From NCBI RefSeq assembly GCF_001625305.1, contig NW_017802380.1:4965396-5029395 (forward strand): a stretch of 64,000 nucleotides of DNA. The letters are read 5' to 3'. Made by a program: the position numbers and the translations under genes. The DNA comes from Branchiostoma belcheri. Lineage: Eukaryota > Chordata > Leptocardii > Amphioxiformes > Branchiostomatidae. Every line of letters starts with the position of its first letter. The first letter of the stretch is position 1. Positions 49,601 through 63,198 of the stretch are shown here, piece by piece. Below the pieces are notes generated by a model. The model searched no databases. It was not told where the DNA came from and worked only from the letters and a program-made list of their open reading frames with translations.

Positions 49601-52600
49601 GCAGAAAGGAGGTTGTGAAATGAAATGTACAAAAAAGTTTAGCATCCACAACAAAATCATCATACATCACTATGAACTACATGCTGTAGCAAGTTACCTT
49701 TTTTTTGTCTAACAGTCATGAGGGTCACATAGAATACTCATCTGTCTTTTTTTTCCTATTGTTACACAGGTAATAAATTCAAGGATGATTTGAACACAGA
49801 AAATGTGCTAGGTTCTGGAGGGAAGCTGGCCATTGCTTTTGCCTGCGTCTTGCGCACGTTATGGTCAGGCACACGAACATCGTATGCACCCTCCCGCCTC
49901 AAGAGCATCATCGCGACCAAAGCGCACCAGTTCACGGGTTTCGCCCAGCACGACGCCCAGGAGTTCCTGGCCTTCCTGCTGGACGGGCTGCATGAGGATT
50001 TGAACCGGATCCAGGACAAGCCCTACACCACCACGGTGGAGTCTGACGGCAGGCCGGACGGGGAGGTGGCGGACGAGGCCTGGCGCGTGTACATGAAGAG
50101 AAACGACTCCTTCATGGTGGATCTCTTCCACGGGCAGTTCAAGTCCACTCTCGTCTGCCCCGTCTGCTCTAAAGTCTCCGTAACCTTTGACCCGTTTGCC
50201 TACCTGTCTGTCCCCTTACCCAAGAAGCAGAGAACGATATCCGTGTACTTCCAGTCCAGGGACCCGACCAACAAGCCGGTGTTGTTTTCCGTGCCGCTGG
50301 CTGTGGATGCTGCTGTAGAGGACTTGAAGTTGGCCATAGGGAGGAGGACGGACACCAAGCCGCAGAACCTGCGCGTGTTCGAGGTGTACAAGAGCGGGAT
50401 CCACTTCTGGTACAATCGGGGAGACACCCTGAGTAATGTCCAGGCTAACGACCACATCATGGTGTGTGAGGTGCTCGATCAACAACAGGTCAGTCATCAA
50501 GGGGTATAGCCTAGGGTTTTGTGTGCTGTTGCATCTTTGGTCAGGTGGAAAGTTTAAATCCCTAACTAGTCAACAAAACTAGAGTTCCAAGATCTCATGC
50601 CTTCGACAAATGATGTTAACCTTTACGACTGACAAATTATGAATGTTTCACATTGATTATGGAAATAATATCCTCACTTGCAATTATATCCTTTGATCAT
50701 ATTTTCCATCCAGTCAGTCTTATCTTAAACAAAGAGGGCTATTCTAGCATTTCCTCATCACCATTTTAATTGTTTTATCACAGAACCCAGCAAATATATA
50801 GACTTCTGTCATTAATTATGTAAATTAGATCATGATTTGCATAATCGTCATCTAATTAGGTCAAGCATCACTTGAGCTACCGAGATACCAAAAATAACAA
50901 CAATCCGTCAACCGGTTCTTGAGCTATCCTTCTTCAAACATTTTCAAACAAATGCCTCTGCATTTCCCAAACAAGCTGCTACGGGGTGCAAACTTACGGC
51001 ACTTTTTTGTGAGCACAAGAGCTACCTACCATCTAAAAATCATGACCCTAGCACGTCCATATCACGAAATGTAAAAACCAGAAGTTTCGCTGCAGTACGT
51101 TCTAATTCAATGACGTGGGGACCCCCCACGAACCCCATATCCGAACTTGAACTTGGTATTTTCAATGGTAACTTGCCAACTAAAAAACATGAACATCCAT
51201 TTAAAGATTCTCGAGTTATCTTGTCCACAAGAGAAAACACAAAAAGAGTTGCCATACGTAAGACGACCGTGCGAGTAGGAGAGTCTTCCATAGATGGTAG
51301 AAACTCCAACAAAATGCAATTATGGCATGCGCTTTATACTAGATAATTAAAAACAATATACATGTAGTTGACCAGTTCCAGTTTTGAAATCTCATGACAT
51401 GCTAGGGTGACAAAATTTGGAAAATAAGCTTATGTAGCTCTTTTTGCTTGGGAAAAGTGACGTGAGTAGTTTAAAAATATGCGCCAAAACGCTGTTTTCC
51501 ACGGCTGCATATATTAGCCAGATTTTGTAAACATACATACAATTTAAAGAACCTTAAGTGAAAATATATATTTCTTTGCAAATTAATTGTACCTTTTGAG
51601 CTCGATCCAACAACGTCATTGAATCCTGCATATGAGTTACAACTTACTAGTACTCAAAAAAGTTGTATACCATGTATTTCTTATGCGGTTTCCACACTTG
51701 ACCTTGAATCTATTTGATATACAGTACTACCTTGTCAGGACTGTTTCCTGGATAGCTTCGATTGTTAAAGGAACACTTGACGGTTACTGTTATCTCAACA
51801 AACAACTCTACACCCTTGCTGTGCTATTGTTAGCGTAACCTACTTAACCCAACTATGCTGTTGTTAGTTTAACCAACTACGTAAAAGGACAAAGACTTCG
51901 CCTACACTTTAAAGATGTGCAAACAAAATGTCCTTAGGCTATTACACGTACTCACAACCTACTACAGACTCCAAATTTTAAACCCTCAATCTAAACCCCT
52001 TAACCTATTCACAAATTTTTTTTAAAAATTCCTATTCTACAGCTTCAACTACTGAAAAACTAACAATCACCAAAAGCCCACTACGTAACTGCAGTATGAA
52101 AGACATTTAGATTTCTCTTATCAAGTAATCAAATTGGGTCACAATTTACATAATTAATATCTGTTAATGTTCCTCTTGATTAAATATGCCACCATTTTAA
52201 TTGTTCTATTATGGAAGGCAGCAGATTTATAGACTTTTGTCATTCATTATGTAAATTAGATCGTGATTTGCATAATTGTCATCTAATTAGGTCAAGCATC
52301 ACTTAAGCTACCGAGATACCAAAATAACAACAATCCGTCAACCGGTTCTTGAGCTATCCTTCTTCAAACATTTTCAAACAAATGCCTCTGCATTTCCCAA
52401 ACAAGCTGCTACGGGGTGCAAACTTACGGCACTTTTTTGTGAGCACAAGAGCTACCTACCATCTAAAAATCATGACCCTAGCACGTCCATATCACGAAAT
52501 GTAAAAACCAGAAGTTTCGCTGCAGTACGTTCTAATTCAATGACGTGGGGACCCCCCACGAACCCCATATCCGAACTTGAACTTGGTATTTTCAATGGTA

Positions 52601-55600
52601 ACTTGCCAACTAAAAAACATGAACATCCATTTAAAGATTCTCGAGTTATCTTGTCCACAAGAGAAAACACAAAAAAGAGTTGCCATACGTAAGACGACCG
52701 TGCGAGTAGGAGAGTCTTCCATAGATGGTAGAAACTCCAACAAAATGCAATTATGGCATGCGCTTTATACTAGATAATTAAAAACAATATACATGTAGTT
52801 GACCAGTTCCAGTTTTGAAATCTCATGACATGCTAGGGTGACAAAATTTGGAAAATAAGCTTATGTAGCTCTTTTTGCTTGGGAAAAGTGACGTGAGTAG
52901 TTTAAAAATATGCGCCAAAACGCTGTTTTCCACGGCTGCATATATTAGCCAGATTTTGTAAACATACATACAATTTAAAGAACCTTAAGTGAAAATATAT
53001 ATTTCTTTGCAAATTAATTGTACCTTTTGAGCTCGATCCAACAACGTCATTGAATCCTGCATATGAGTTACAACTTACTAGTACTCAAAAAAGTTGTATA
53101 CCATGTATTTCTTAAGCGGTTTCCCACACTTGACCTTGAATCTATTTTGATATACAGTACTAACTTGTCAGGGCTGTTTTCAGAGTAGCTGATACTCTTG
53201 TTATTATAGGACACTTCATTGGTACTGTTCAAACAAACATCTCTACACCCTGCCAGTGTTATTGTTATCTTACCCTAGTTCACCCTATCTGTTATCTTAA
53301 CCTACATGTACTACATAGAACAACACGCCTGCATGTGAAAACCCACAACCTTCTAGACACTCCAAACACCTATGTTGCTTCAACAAACAACTCTTTACCC
53401 TGGAAATGGTGTGGAAGTGTCCTACAATACCTTCCTATGTGGTTTTGTGCCCAAAAAAGCAAGACGACAAATAATTCTTTAAGTGGCTCAAATATCGCAC
53501 ATCTTTTTAAACTACACACGTACATGTAGCTAGTAATGTTAAACTTACCATATACATGTACTAGTAAATACATGCACTTTAAAGGCTGTGTCATCGTCCA
53601 CTAATTACATGTAGTTTAACAGGCACTTGTTATGCAGTTTCCAACACTTGACCTTGAACCTATTTTGATTTACAGTACTACCTTGTCAGGACTGTTCCCT
53701 GGATAGCTTCGATTGTTAAAGGAACACTTGACGGTTACTGTTATCTCAACAAACAACTCTACACCCTTGCTGTGCTATTGTTAGCGTAGCCTACTTAACC
53801 CAACTATGCTGTTGTTAGTTTAACCAACTACATAAAAGGACAAAGACTTCGCCTACACTTTAAAGATGTGCAAACAAAATGTCCTTAGGCTATTACACGT
53901 ACTCACAACCTACTACAGACTCCAAATTTTAAACCCTCAATCTAAACCCCTTAACCTATTCACAAATTTTTTTTAAAATTACCTATTCTACAGCTTCAAC
54001 TACTGAAAAACTAACAATCACCAAAAGCCCACTACGTAACTGCAGTATGAAAGACATTTAGATTTCTCTTATCAAGTAATCAAATTGGGTCACAATTTAC
54101 ATAATTAATATCTGTTAATGTTCCTCTTGATTAAATATGCCACCATTTTAATTGTTCTATTATGGAAGGCAGCAGATTTATAGACTTTTGTCATTCATTA
54201 TGTAAATTAGATCGTGATTTGCATAATTGTCATCTAATTAGGTCAAGCATCACTTAAGCTACCGAGATACCAAAAATAACAACAATCCGTCAACCGGTTC
54301 TTGAGCTATCCTACTTCAAACATTTTCAAACAAATGCCTCTGTATTTCCCAAACAAGCTGCTACGGGCCGAACTTACGGCACTTCTTTCTGAGCACGAGA
54401 GCTACCTACCATCTAAAAATCATGACCCTAGCACGTCCATATCACGAGATTTAAAAACCAGAAGTTTCGCTGCAGTACTTTCTAATTCAATGACGTGGGG
54501 ACCCCCCACGAAGCCCATATCCGAACTTGACCTTGGTATTGTCAATGGTAACTTGCCAACTAAAAAACATGAACATCCATTTAAAGATTCTCGAGATATC
54601 TTGATGACAAGGAAAAAACACCAAAAACCAAGGTCAACTACAGTGACTTAGGAACCCCCCACGAAGCCCATTTTTAGCCTTGACAATGGCCACCCCTAAA
54701 TCAACCTGCCTGCCAAAAATCGTGAACCTCGGACCTTGCCTTCAAGAGTTATCGTGCCTAATCTGCCAAACAGTGCAAACCCGATTTCATAACCTTCTCC
54801 GAAGGCATAGCCTTCAGTCGAAGGCAACTAGGCAGTTATTGCTGTTTTTCCCCCTTTATGTACACATATTCGAAATAAGGACTTTTTGGGGAAAGTTTGG
54901 AGTGCACTACTAGTTTGTTTCCCTGTTGGAAGGTGTTTCACTGTAGTATATACATGTGCACCTCATTAAAAAAGGCCTGGATGTGGTTTTACTACAAAAG
55001 AGGCCTTGATCAGTTGTGAAGCCCAAGTCTTGCCCAAACTCTTGATTCTCAGCCTTCCCAGATTGACAGTATCCCCCCCCCCAGGCAGGAGAGGCTGTGT
55101 ACGAGGTTGCTGTTCTGCAGCGCTGTCTCCAGCCGCTGAACCGCTCCCCCATCACGCGCTGTACCAGCTGTCAGAAGATCAGCCCTGACGGAGCCTCCAT
55201 GAAGAGGTGCACCAAGTGCTTCAAGGCTGGCTACTGCAACCAGTAAGTCATGGGAGAGAATCTTAGCAATCTTCAGCTACAGTCAAACCTACAGTCTTTA
55301 GTTACCACCCAATGGAAGACAATGGTCACAATAGACAGGTTGCCACTATAGACATTTTCAATGCTAGGGTCAGTATATGAAAAAAGTAATGTAAGGGACC
55401 ACCCATCCAGGCTTCAAGGCTAGAAACTGCAACCAGTAACCTGATTGAACCAGTAAGTCGTGGGATAAAATCTGTACAGGTACAGTCAAACCTGTCTATA
55501 GTGACTTAATGGACTTGAAGAAAATGGACACAGAAGATAGTGCTATAGCCACTATATGTATATTGTAAGATTCTTAATGCTTGGGTCAGTTGGGAAAGTA

Positions 55601-58600
55601 ACCTAACATCGTCTAAGGGACCACCAATTGCAAAATTGCAAGCTTTTATATTGAAAATTCTTCACTAGTAACACTTATGCATTCTAACCTCACATGTGAA
55701 ATGGTTCTCTGTCTGCAGGCAGTGTCAGAAGAAACACTGGCCCACCCACAAGGCCATCTGTAAGTACAGTCCTGAACCCATCGGCTGTCCCTTCATCATC
55801 AGCCTGCCCCAGTCCCAGGCCACCTTCTCCAGGCTCTGTGAGATGTTAGAAGCCTTCGCAAGGTAAAGTAAACTTGAGGTCATATAAGCAAGGTTGGTAA
55901 TTGTATAAAATAATTAATTAGAGCATTGTCTCATATTTTGTTGCATTGCAAAATTGAACTCATTGTTTTATGCTGTCATTAATTGTTCTCCCAGATACTC
56001 TGTGGATGTCTTCCAGCCCCCCATACAGAAGAACACACCTTCCAGTACTGAGTCCTCGGCACCATCCGAGGAGCCGGCATCCTCTCCTGTTAACCCGGAG
56101 GACAAGGTCGACGACCTGGCCACACCCGACAACCAACCACAGCCAATCACAGAGGAGGAGAAGGGTACCGATGCTGGGGAGAGTGACGAGGTCACCATGC
56201 CGAAGGAAGGGGAGCCAAAGATGGCCGTCGTACACGGTCAGCCGCAGGACCCGCCCCCGGAGAGGGACATCCTACCGTTCTTCCTCAAACCCTGTAACGA
56301 GAGGGGTCAGGGCAAGGTCGGACCAGAAGGGGAGCGGCTACAAGATCAAGGTAGAAGCTTGACCAAAAGGGCCAGAACATTTAGACCCTTTTTGGTCATA
56401 AAGAAGTATACCAATACAGATGAACTTTCATGCTAAGGTAGAAACTTGTTTAACTCTTTTCCATAACATTTCTGACCAACACCTGTCTTTTGAGTCTTCT
56501 TGGGTTTGTAGTGGCTAGCAAGTAGAGGAGTAGTTGTTGTGCACTGGTAGTCTCACACAGGTAAAATTTGTTTGGACAAAAACTTTGGGGATATGTTACT
56601 TGCAGTTTCAAGTTAGCCAGTTCCAAAGCCCAGTAATGCACTCATACTAGGTTGCTACTTGGTGTTGACAAGACCTGTTGTTGTCTCAGGAAACTCAGCC
56701 CTTGACCTGTCTGACCTGACCTATCTGGCCATGGACTGGAGGAATCACGAGAAGTCCAAGAACTACGTCCTGGTGCAGTCCAAACAACTGGTAGGTTTTC
56801 ATCAAAGATCATTCATTTCTCAACACCCCTAAGAATGTTGGAACATCTTGTCTTATGCACTAGTACCATGTGTCCTCTATATATAAATATACGGAGAGAC
56901 TGATTATGATGGTGATTGGTGAGAAAATATTTCAGGTAGATTTAGAACTGAAGTGTACATGAATGAGTATAGCTACCAATTTAAAGTCTTGTGTCTGTGT
57001 ATTTCCAGGAGTATGAAGAGGATGAAAGTGTCCACTCCACACCTACCTCAGGTAAGTCTGTCATGCTTCCTTTCCATCTGCAGTTGTTGTTGTTGAATAC
57101 CACCCATGATGAAAAAGATGGACCCAAAGCCATTTGCAAACATAGAAATGTAAATAAGGATGAGTGTTTTATGCTAAATTGTGTGTTTTCTCCCAGATGG
57201 CCCCATCACCCTGCAGCAGTGTCTTCAGCTGTTCACAGAGCCTGAGACACTCGCCCCTGAGGAGGCCTGGTGAGTTCACCTGGACTGACATTTGCTAAAA
57301 TTTGATATTTTCTTATTCCTTACGGCTATTCCGAGATCAGGGTGCGCCAAAGGGTTGCACTTGGGCCAATTTTTCAAGTTTTATATTTTTCTATTTTCAG
57401 TGCAGAAAATCGCACTAGAGGTGTTACCATACATTGCACTTTTTAAATTTTTGGATAGAGACGTTCAGTTCAAAAGTTGTGCTCTTCCAAACTTTAGCCC
57501 ACTCATTTCAGATGTGGCCGGCAACGGACACTACAGCTAAGCTGTAGTGTCCGTTGCCGGCCACATCTGGCCGCTCAAGTACATGACAAGAACACCAAAT
57601 CTTGCAAGACCTGTCATTTAGGGGTTGACAAAATGCTACAGAAATAACATAAATGAAAAAATTACTTCAAAATTGCAACAAAATGTAATTAATGTACCTA
57701 TATGGTATACTTGGCAACGGACACTACATGGCAACGGACACTACACCCTTGAGGTTTTTTGACATTATTTCATATAATTACAGCAATAGACTGAAATAGC
57801 TACTGTGTTTTAAGTCAGCATCTTCAGCTGTTTCAAAACCTGAAATCATATGCACCCACAGCTTTTCTATTTTAAGTTATTACCGAGCAACGGACACTAC
57901 ACATTTTCTCGGACAAAAAAGACAGGTAACTGTAAGCCATCAGCCATATTAACCCAAAGGACAAGCAACATAAAAACACATGTTTTGTGTCATATATGGA
58001 TGTACCTTGCATAACATACAAAATGGCCAGTTCTATCACCATCCTTTTTAGTACAGGGAGATAAGTTAGTTGCAATGTGTTAATTTATGAATTTTACATA
58101 ACGTGTACAACATATTGATAAATACGCTCTAGAAAAGAGAAATTTCCAATCATCATCAGGTTTTTTGCAAAACATATCAGACTGAGCATGTCTGAACATA
58201 TTGCAAATCTTTTCATTCCATTTTTTTGTTCCCAAATTACTTAAAAGCATATTTCAAAAACTGGCATTTTTCAAGTGCAACAGCATAACATAGATTTTAT
58301 GCCAATTTCTGGTCTTAAATTGGCCATAGCATAAGTTTTAAGCATCTTAACACCAAATCTCTTCCTGATTGTCTGGAAAATAACTGCACTAGTATAACAA
58401 GTTTGATAAATGTCAACAGAATGCGATAAATACAGAGTAAGATTGACATAACGATGCACGATGCCATTGGCGCACCCTGATCTCGGAATAGCCGTTACAC
58501 AATAGTTTTCTGCATCATACACTTGTGACCATATATACATACTAGTTGCAAGACCATACACCAGTATGGTAAGACAAACTCTGATAGCTGTTAGAAAATG

Positions 58601-60419
58601 TCAATGTTTCTTGTCTCTTTCCCTGACTCCCAGGTACTGTCCAGGCTGTAAGCAGCACCGTGAGGCCACTAAGCAGATGTCCCTGTGGCGTCTCCCCCAC
58701 ACACTCATCATCCAGCTCAAACGCTTCTCCTTCCGCAACCTCATCTGGAGAGACAAGATCACCAAGATGGTCCAGTTCCCTCTCACGTAAGGGGCATACA
58801 GTCTTCTTTTACATAAAGTACTGTGTGCTGTAAGAAGTCACTTATCAAGGTGATCTCAATAACATTTTCTAATTTCATACATTTAAGATTGGAAGTAATG
58901 TAAGTGGTGAGATGTATACAGTGTTGTATGTAGTGCTGAGACAAAGAGAGTTTACATATGGGTAGTATGGGTACCATTACCACTTATGTTAGTTTTCTAG
59001 GAGTAAGCTTCTATGACATTCATATTAACACTAGTTTTCTAGGATTTCTTTATGGCATACATATTTATGCAATGCATCGTGCCCATAACACCATACAATG
59101 TATGATTACCTCCTCCCCAGGGGTTTGGACATGTCTGGCTACTGTGGCTCAGATATCGGACCGGGTGAGGCCCCGCCCATCTACGACCTGTACGCGACCG
59201 TGGACCACCATGGCGGCCTGCTGGGCGGACATTACACGGCCTACGCACAGCTGCCCGACGCCTCAGGAAGCTCCAACGCTATTGGTGAGATTCTGCTTAT
59301 TAATTAAGTAGATGGAAAGATGAGGAGAAATATACAGTTTGAAAACCAGTGCAGTCCTAGTTTACTTCATTGTTGTTTCATTTGTTTTAAGATCGAAAAG
59401 GATCAGTTTGACTTTAGGGGGACTGGAGTGTTTGTACATGACAGCTCACTTGCTCAGGTGGTAAGATGAGATTGTGCTGAAGGCTTCAGCAGGAGTTAGG
59501 GCTAACTTTGTAGATTAAAAAACTTATTATAATGACTTGTTCAATGCACATCTATACCGGTATTTTTATGTATTTGCATTGGAGAGACACTTAAGTCTAT
59601 CAGGAGTGCCATGAGCAAAAAGCTGTAATCTGATGTCTCTGAAGATTGTAAATCATTGAAATCCTAAAGAAAGTTTTCTCAAAATTTTCTTCCTCCCGAC
59701 TGCCCTAGGCTGGCGCCTGTTCGACGACAGTCACGTACGTGCAGTGCACGAGACGGAGGTGATGAGGCCGTCAGCATACCTCCTGTTCTACCGGCGCCGT
59801 GGGGTGGATGTCCATGCATGTTCACCTGAGAAACCTCTCAACGCCAACAAGTCAGAGTCAGAGGACACATCTACTCAGGTATTTAGAGATGATCTTTATT
59901 TTTGCTGAAGCCTAGTTTCTAGCAATCCACCTTCCAGACCAAAGTGTCATGTCTTTTAATCACTGCCTAACCCAAGCATACTGATGTGCACATTTGCAAT
60001 GCAAATTGGAGGCAATGATTAGCTATTAGACCCATATTTTAGGGCAAATACTTCTGTAACATGAACAAGACCACTACACATGCTGATATGTTGGTACACA
60101 GTGTGTGTGATGCCTCAAAGCAAGCGGTTTATACTTATGCAGAAATTGTGTGTACGTAGCTGGCAGCCAGTTATGAGGCATAGACACAGAGTAGGATCTT
60201 GAAGAGTAGTTCTCAGCCTTTATTACTATGGTTCCAGATATTTTGTACCAAAAGTTGCCATTTTACTGTCCACAGGAGAGCACAGAAGACCAGGAGATGG
60301 GAACCCCCCTGTCAGCCTCCAGCAGCAGTGAGGTGCAGGACAACATCAGTGATGATGACGAGGAAGTTCCCATATACGAGAAACCCTTACAGTGTACAGA
60401 CCTGGACGAGGTGGACTAG
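46608..60419 (+). CDS. USP19: USP19 deubiquitinase (cytosolic-type C-terminus)
   Basis: 18 exons, 1184 codons: 46608-46833, 47347-47496, 47818-47954, 48088-48229, 48382-48735, 48873-49018, 49304-49478, 49770-50488, 55085-55242, 55719-55862, 55995-56350, 56690-56790, 57009-57051, 57197-57269, 58634-58786, 59121-59284, 59709-59878, 60276-60419. Two CS/p23-like domains come first (about 80-171 and 220-335), then the USP catalytic domain: Cys box [12 protein letters not shown] with Cys423, QQH-like box [20 protein letters not shown], His box [11 protein letters not shown] with His1063, and [13 protein letters not shown] zinc finger (from about 709: CTSCQ...[11 protein letters not shown]...CQKKHW) is inserted in the catalytic domain, as in human USP19 (1318 aa). 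USP19 removes ubiquitin from proteins in ER-associated degradation and chaperone-linked secretion. This model ends in DLDEVD, with no membrane anchor. The start is the first ATG in frame; an upstream start is possible. Confidence 0.94.
50761..53290. repeat. Tandem repeat, units 1 and 2, in USP19 intron 8
   Basis: 50761-51700 is repeated almost unchanged at 52191-53130 (offset 1430). The following 100-150 bases are recognisable but diverged. Reading frames inside have no family match. Confidence 0.85.
51700..54650. repeat. Second-level duplication in USP19 intron 8
   Basis: 51700-52690 is repeated at about 53650-54640 with a second offset of about 1950. Together with the 1430 offset this gives a nested array of about 2.6 units. 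Short degenerate phrases such as GAGTTATCTTG/GAGCTATCCTT recur within a unit. Confidence 0.8.
55413..55475 (+). repeat. Degenerate copy of the MYND exon end and donor site, USP19 intron 9
   Basis: CTTCAAGGCT...CTGCAACCAGTAA repeats the end of the MYND exon (55225-55250). The following intron text (ACAGTCAAACCT) is repeated too. The unit is about 200 bp. The copy has lost the coding frame. Confidence 0.7.
57320..58497. mobile_element. Non-autonomous DNA transposon with 28-29 bp terminal inverted repeats in USP19 intron 14
   Basis: Perfect inverted ends at 57322-57350 (ACGGCTATTCCGAGATCAGG...) and 58467-58495. TTA flanks both ends (57320-57322 and 58495-58497), which looks like a 3-bp target-site duplication; a TA duplication is also possible. 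The 1.17-kb interior has no transposase frame. A TTA/TWA target duplication is typical of PIF/Harbinger, but the assignment is tentative. Confidence 0.75.
57509..57569. repeat. Perfect 30-bp palindrome inside the transposon
   Basis: Arms 57509-57538 and 57540-57569 are exact inverted copies around one base. Each arm contains GGCAACGGACACTACA, which recurs at 57713-57728, 57730-57745 and, less its first base, 57887-57901. Confidence 0.9.
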
Positions 60420-62700
60420 ACATTCTGGAAACTGTTTTAACAATTCTGGGCTTTAGACACACTTTTCTGAAATCGACTCTTTGAATTTAGAATTAGAAAT
60501 ATAATGAACTGTAAGTTTTGTATTTTCAACTTCTTGCTAAGTGTCATGTTACGTTTACATGTCAGCTAATTTAGGGCACACTTTCCTCTCTTATGTATAT
60601 TTATTTGAAAGTTTCCAGTGTTGAAATTTGAAGTTACCCATCTTAGAGCATCACACCGTGTGTGAACCAAACTTAGTATTTATCAGTCTGAGTTTAGGTG
60701 CTGCAAAAGTGAAACTGAATGTACAGTATCGTGGTCTCTTAGAAATGGTGATATAGCCATTTGGCAACATCTTCTCTGAACATACATAGTGTTTTATGGA
60801 GCTGGAAGGAGAGTTAATCTTCTCTGGCATACAATATCAAAAATATGTAGACTTTTCTCTGATAGCTTAACTGTGTTAGCACTAACGTACATGTAACAAG
60901 TCTACACCAGTACTTAACTACTCTCTCAGGCATGACAGAAACATGGCTCAGGTTTCAGCTCAGGTCAAAGCAACAAGAACAACTTTCTCGGGTTAGGCTT
61001 CTGAACTAAGAAAACTGGGGTTAACAGTAGTCAACTGTCAGTAGGTAACAACTTTTGCATGTGGGTAGGTGCTACATGGTATTGGTAGAAGGAGAGGGAT
61101 GGACTCCACCTTCCAATACCGTGCCCTAGACACAGTGGATCAACAACCCACTGCCCCCTTCTGCCTGAAAACTACCTTTTTAGGTGCTACATCTTATGAT
61201 CTCTCAGCACTGTGTAAATAATGATTGTAGATTGAGAGAAGAAGATGGAAAATGGAAGGAATTATAGATGTATATGTGAACTGGTTGTCATTGGTTTCAT
61301 ATTTATTGCACAGGTTGCCAGCTGTGGTTGTCCATTTCTAACCACTCAGTGTGTAATAAAAAGTAGGAACATGTACACAAAATAGCTGTATTTACTGGAA
61401 GATGGGCAGTAGGAAGGATTGTGATGGGTTGTGTGAAAATAAGAAAAAGGAAAGACAAAAAATATCTTTCAAATTTTGTTAACTTACAGAAGAAGTAACT
61501 ACACAAAGTCATGTAAAATATTTGCACAAATTGATTGGCAAAAATTTGTAACAATTCACATGCCTACCATGTGGATTCTTTATAGAGTGACTATTAGTCT
61601 TCGGAATGTTGTCAATGATGATTATGATGTGTTCTATTGATGTAATATGTACAGACATGCTGGCAGGGTTTGGGAAGATGTGATGGTTGACTAAGTTTGA
61701 AGGACAGGTCATCTTTACTTGATGTTGCTGTTTTGGAATATAGTTCATGGTTATTTGAGAAGCATTTTTAGAGGTGTTTTGTGATATTGATAAGTTACCT
61801 TTTTGTGAAGTTTGTACTGGTACACAGATAAAACACTGAAAATGAAAGTATGCTGAAGATTTGACAGCAATGCCAGTGTCTTTTTTGTATCAGCCATGTT
61901 TTTCTTTTTTCAAAAGGCTGTAAAATTTGTGCTCTGTTTTTGCAGTTGAAGGGTTCAGCAGGAAGCCAATGATCATTGCTGTGGAGAGTTTTGAATTGGA
62001 AGCCCATTTGTGTAGGAATATGTTATCTTACTCTGTACTGTCCTATTTGTCAGAAATGTTCACTGCATTAGATGATAGACAATATGAAGCCATAGGACAA
62101 CAAATATACAACTGTACATACTCTACCTGTAATACAGACAGAAAACTTTGCAAATGAGAAGATAGTCTTGCAACAAGACCCACATCACTGCCACTTGTAA
62201 AAAAAAGGACCCATGCATGTATATCCTTACCAGAAGTCGTGTATTTGATACTCCCATTGCTGCAATACGTGTATCATGTCTTTCTAGAAAGCACAATTGA
62301 TTCATGAACAAACACCAGTGTACAGTACTGTGGTTAACAGTAGAGATAGCTTCATATTTATTTGTTGGTATTACAATGACTTGTGTAGTGTTGGCAAGTT
62401 TTGCCACCTCTCATTGTCGGTTTCAAGATATTTCTTGTCATGATCTGATCATCAACATAATGCTTTTATTCCATCCCATTTGCCAGTTTGGGACTTCAAT
62501 ATATTTGTGTATGTAGCCTGATTGAGTGGCACAATAGTGACCTGCCCAACTTCTGCTGGCTCCTTTAATTGGGGGGGGGGGCATTACACCTGTGGAGAGC
62601 AGAGTTTGTGTTACACAGACTAGGTGTGTGTAGCATCTATGGAATATGATTGTGTCTTTGTGTTCATTCTTGAGTTTTGGAATAAATGGTTTGGACCTAA
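60420..62700 (+). other. USP19 3' UTR (predicted)
   Basis: About 2.3 kb of AT-rich sequence without any supportable gene follows the USP19 stop. The first good AATAAA is at 62681-62686. Shorter 3' ends cannot be ruled out. A run of 11 G occurs at 62571-62581. Confidence 0.5.
62681..62686 (+). terminator. Candidate USP19 poly(A) signal (AATAAA)
   Basis: AATAAATGG is followed by a T/G-rich stretch (GTTTGTTTCCCTTTGTT) at 62708-62724, as expected downstream of a cleavage site. Confidence 0.5.
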
Positions 62701-62744
62701 GATTTTAGTTTGTTTCCCTTTGTTCAGAAAATGTTGGATGTCCA

Positions 62745-62852
62745 CTCACACACATACAAACACACATAGGTGAGACTCACTTAGATACATACACACGCAC
62801 ACACAAGTACACACATCAGATACAGACACATGACCCTCACACACACGAGATA
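62745..62852. repeat. Degenerate CA-rich microsatellite
   Basis: About 100 bases dominated by ACAC/CACA units with interruptions. The rest of 62700-63198 shows no gene. Confidence 0.8.
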
Positions 62853-63198
62853 AATGCTATTAAACACAAGATCATTCGGGGATACTTTTTTTATTCAAAT
62901 AAAGCATAACCAAGAGCAACATCTTAATAACTCTTCAGGTCTTTGTTTCGCCCACCAACTCAACTATAGCAATACATCTGAATGGTACGAATTGGTACGA
63001 CTGGATCACAATATAACTTTGCTCTGTATAAAACATATAAGGTCGACCGCTTGTAGAAAATGTGAAAATTTATCATACAGGTATGTGCACCACATGATAG
63101 TCGTGTTACAAAACTCTTCATAGAAAAAATGCATTAAACATGATCCCACGTACACTTACTAGTGTGACACGTGTATTTAGGCTAGCAGCTTGTCCGAT

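Noticed and set aside
51040..51312. 90-codon minus-strand frame in the USP19 intron repeat as a gene
   Set aside because: It lies in repeated intronic DNA, the second copy is broken by a one-base insertion, and no family features are visible.
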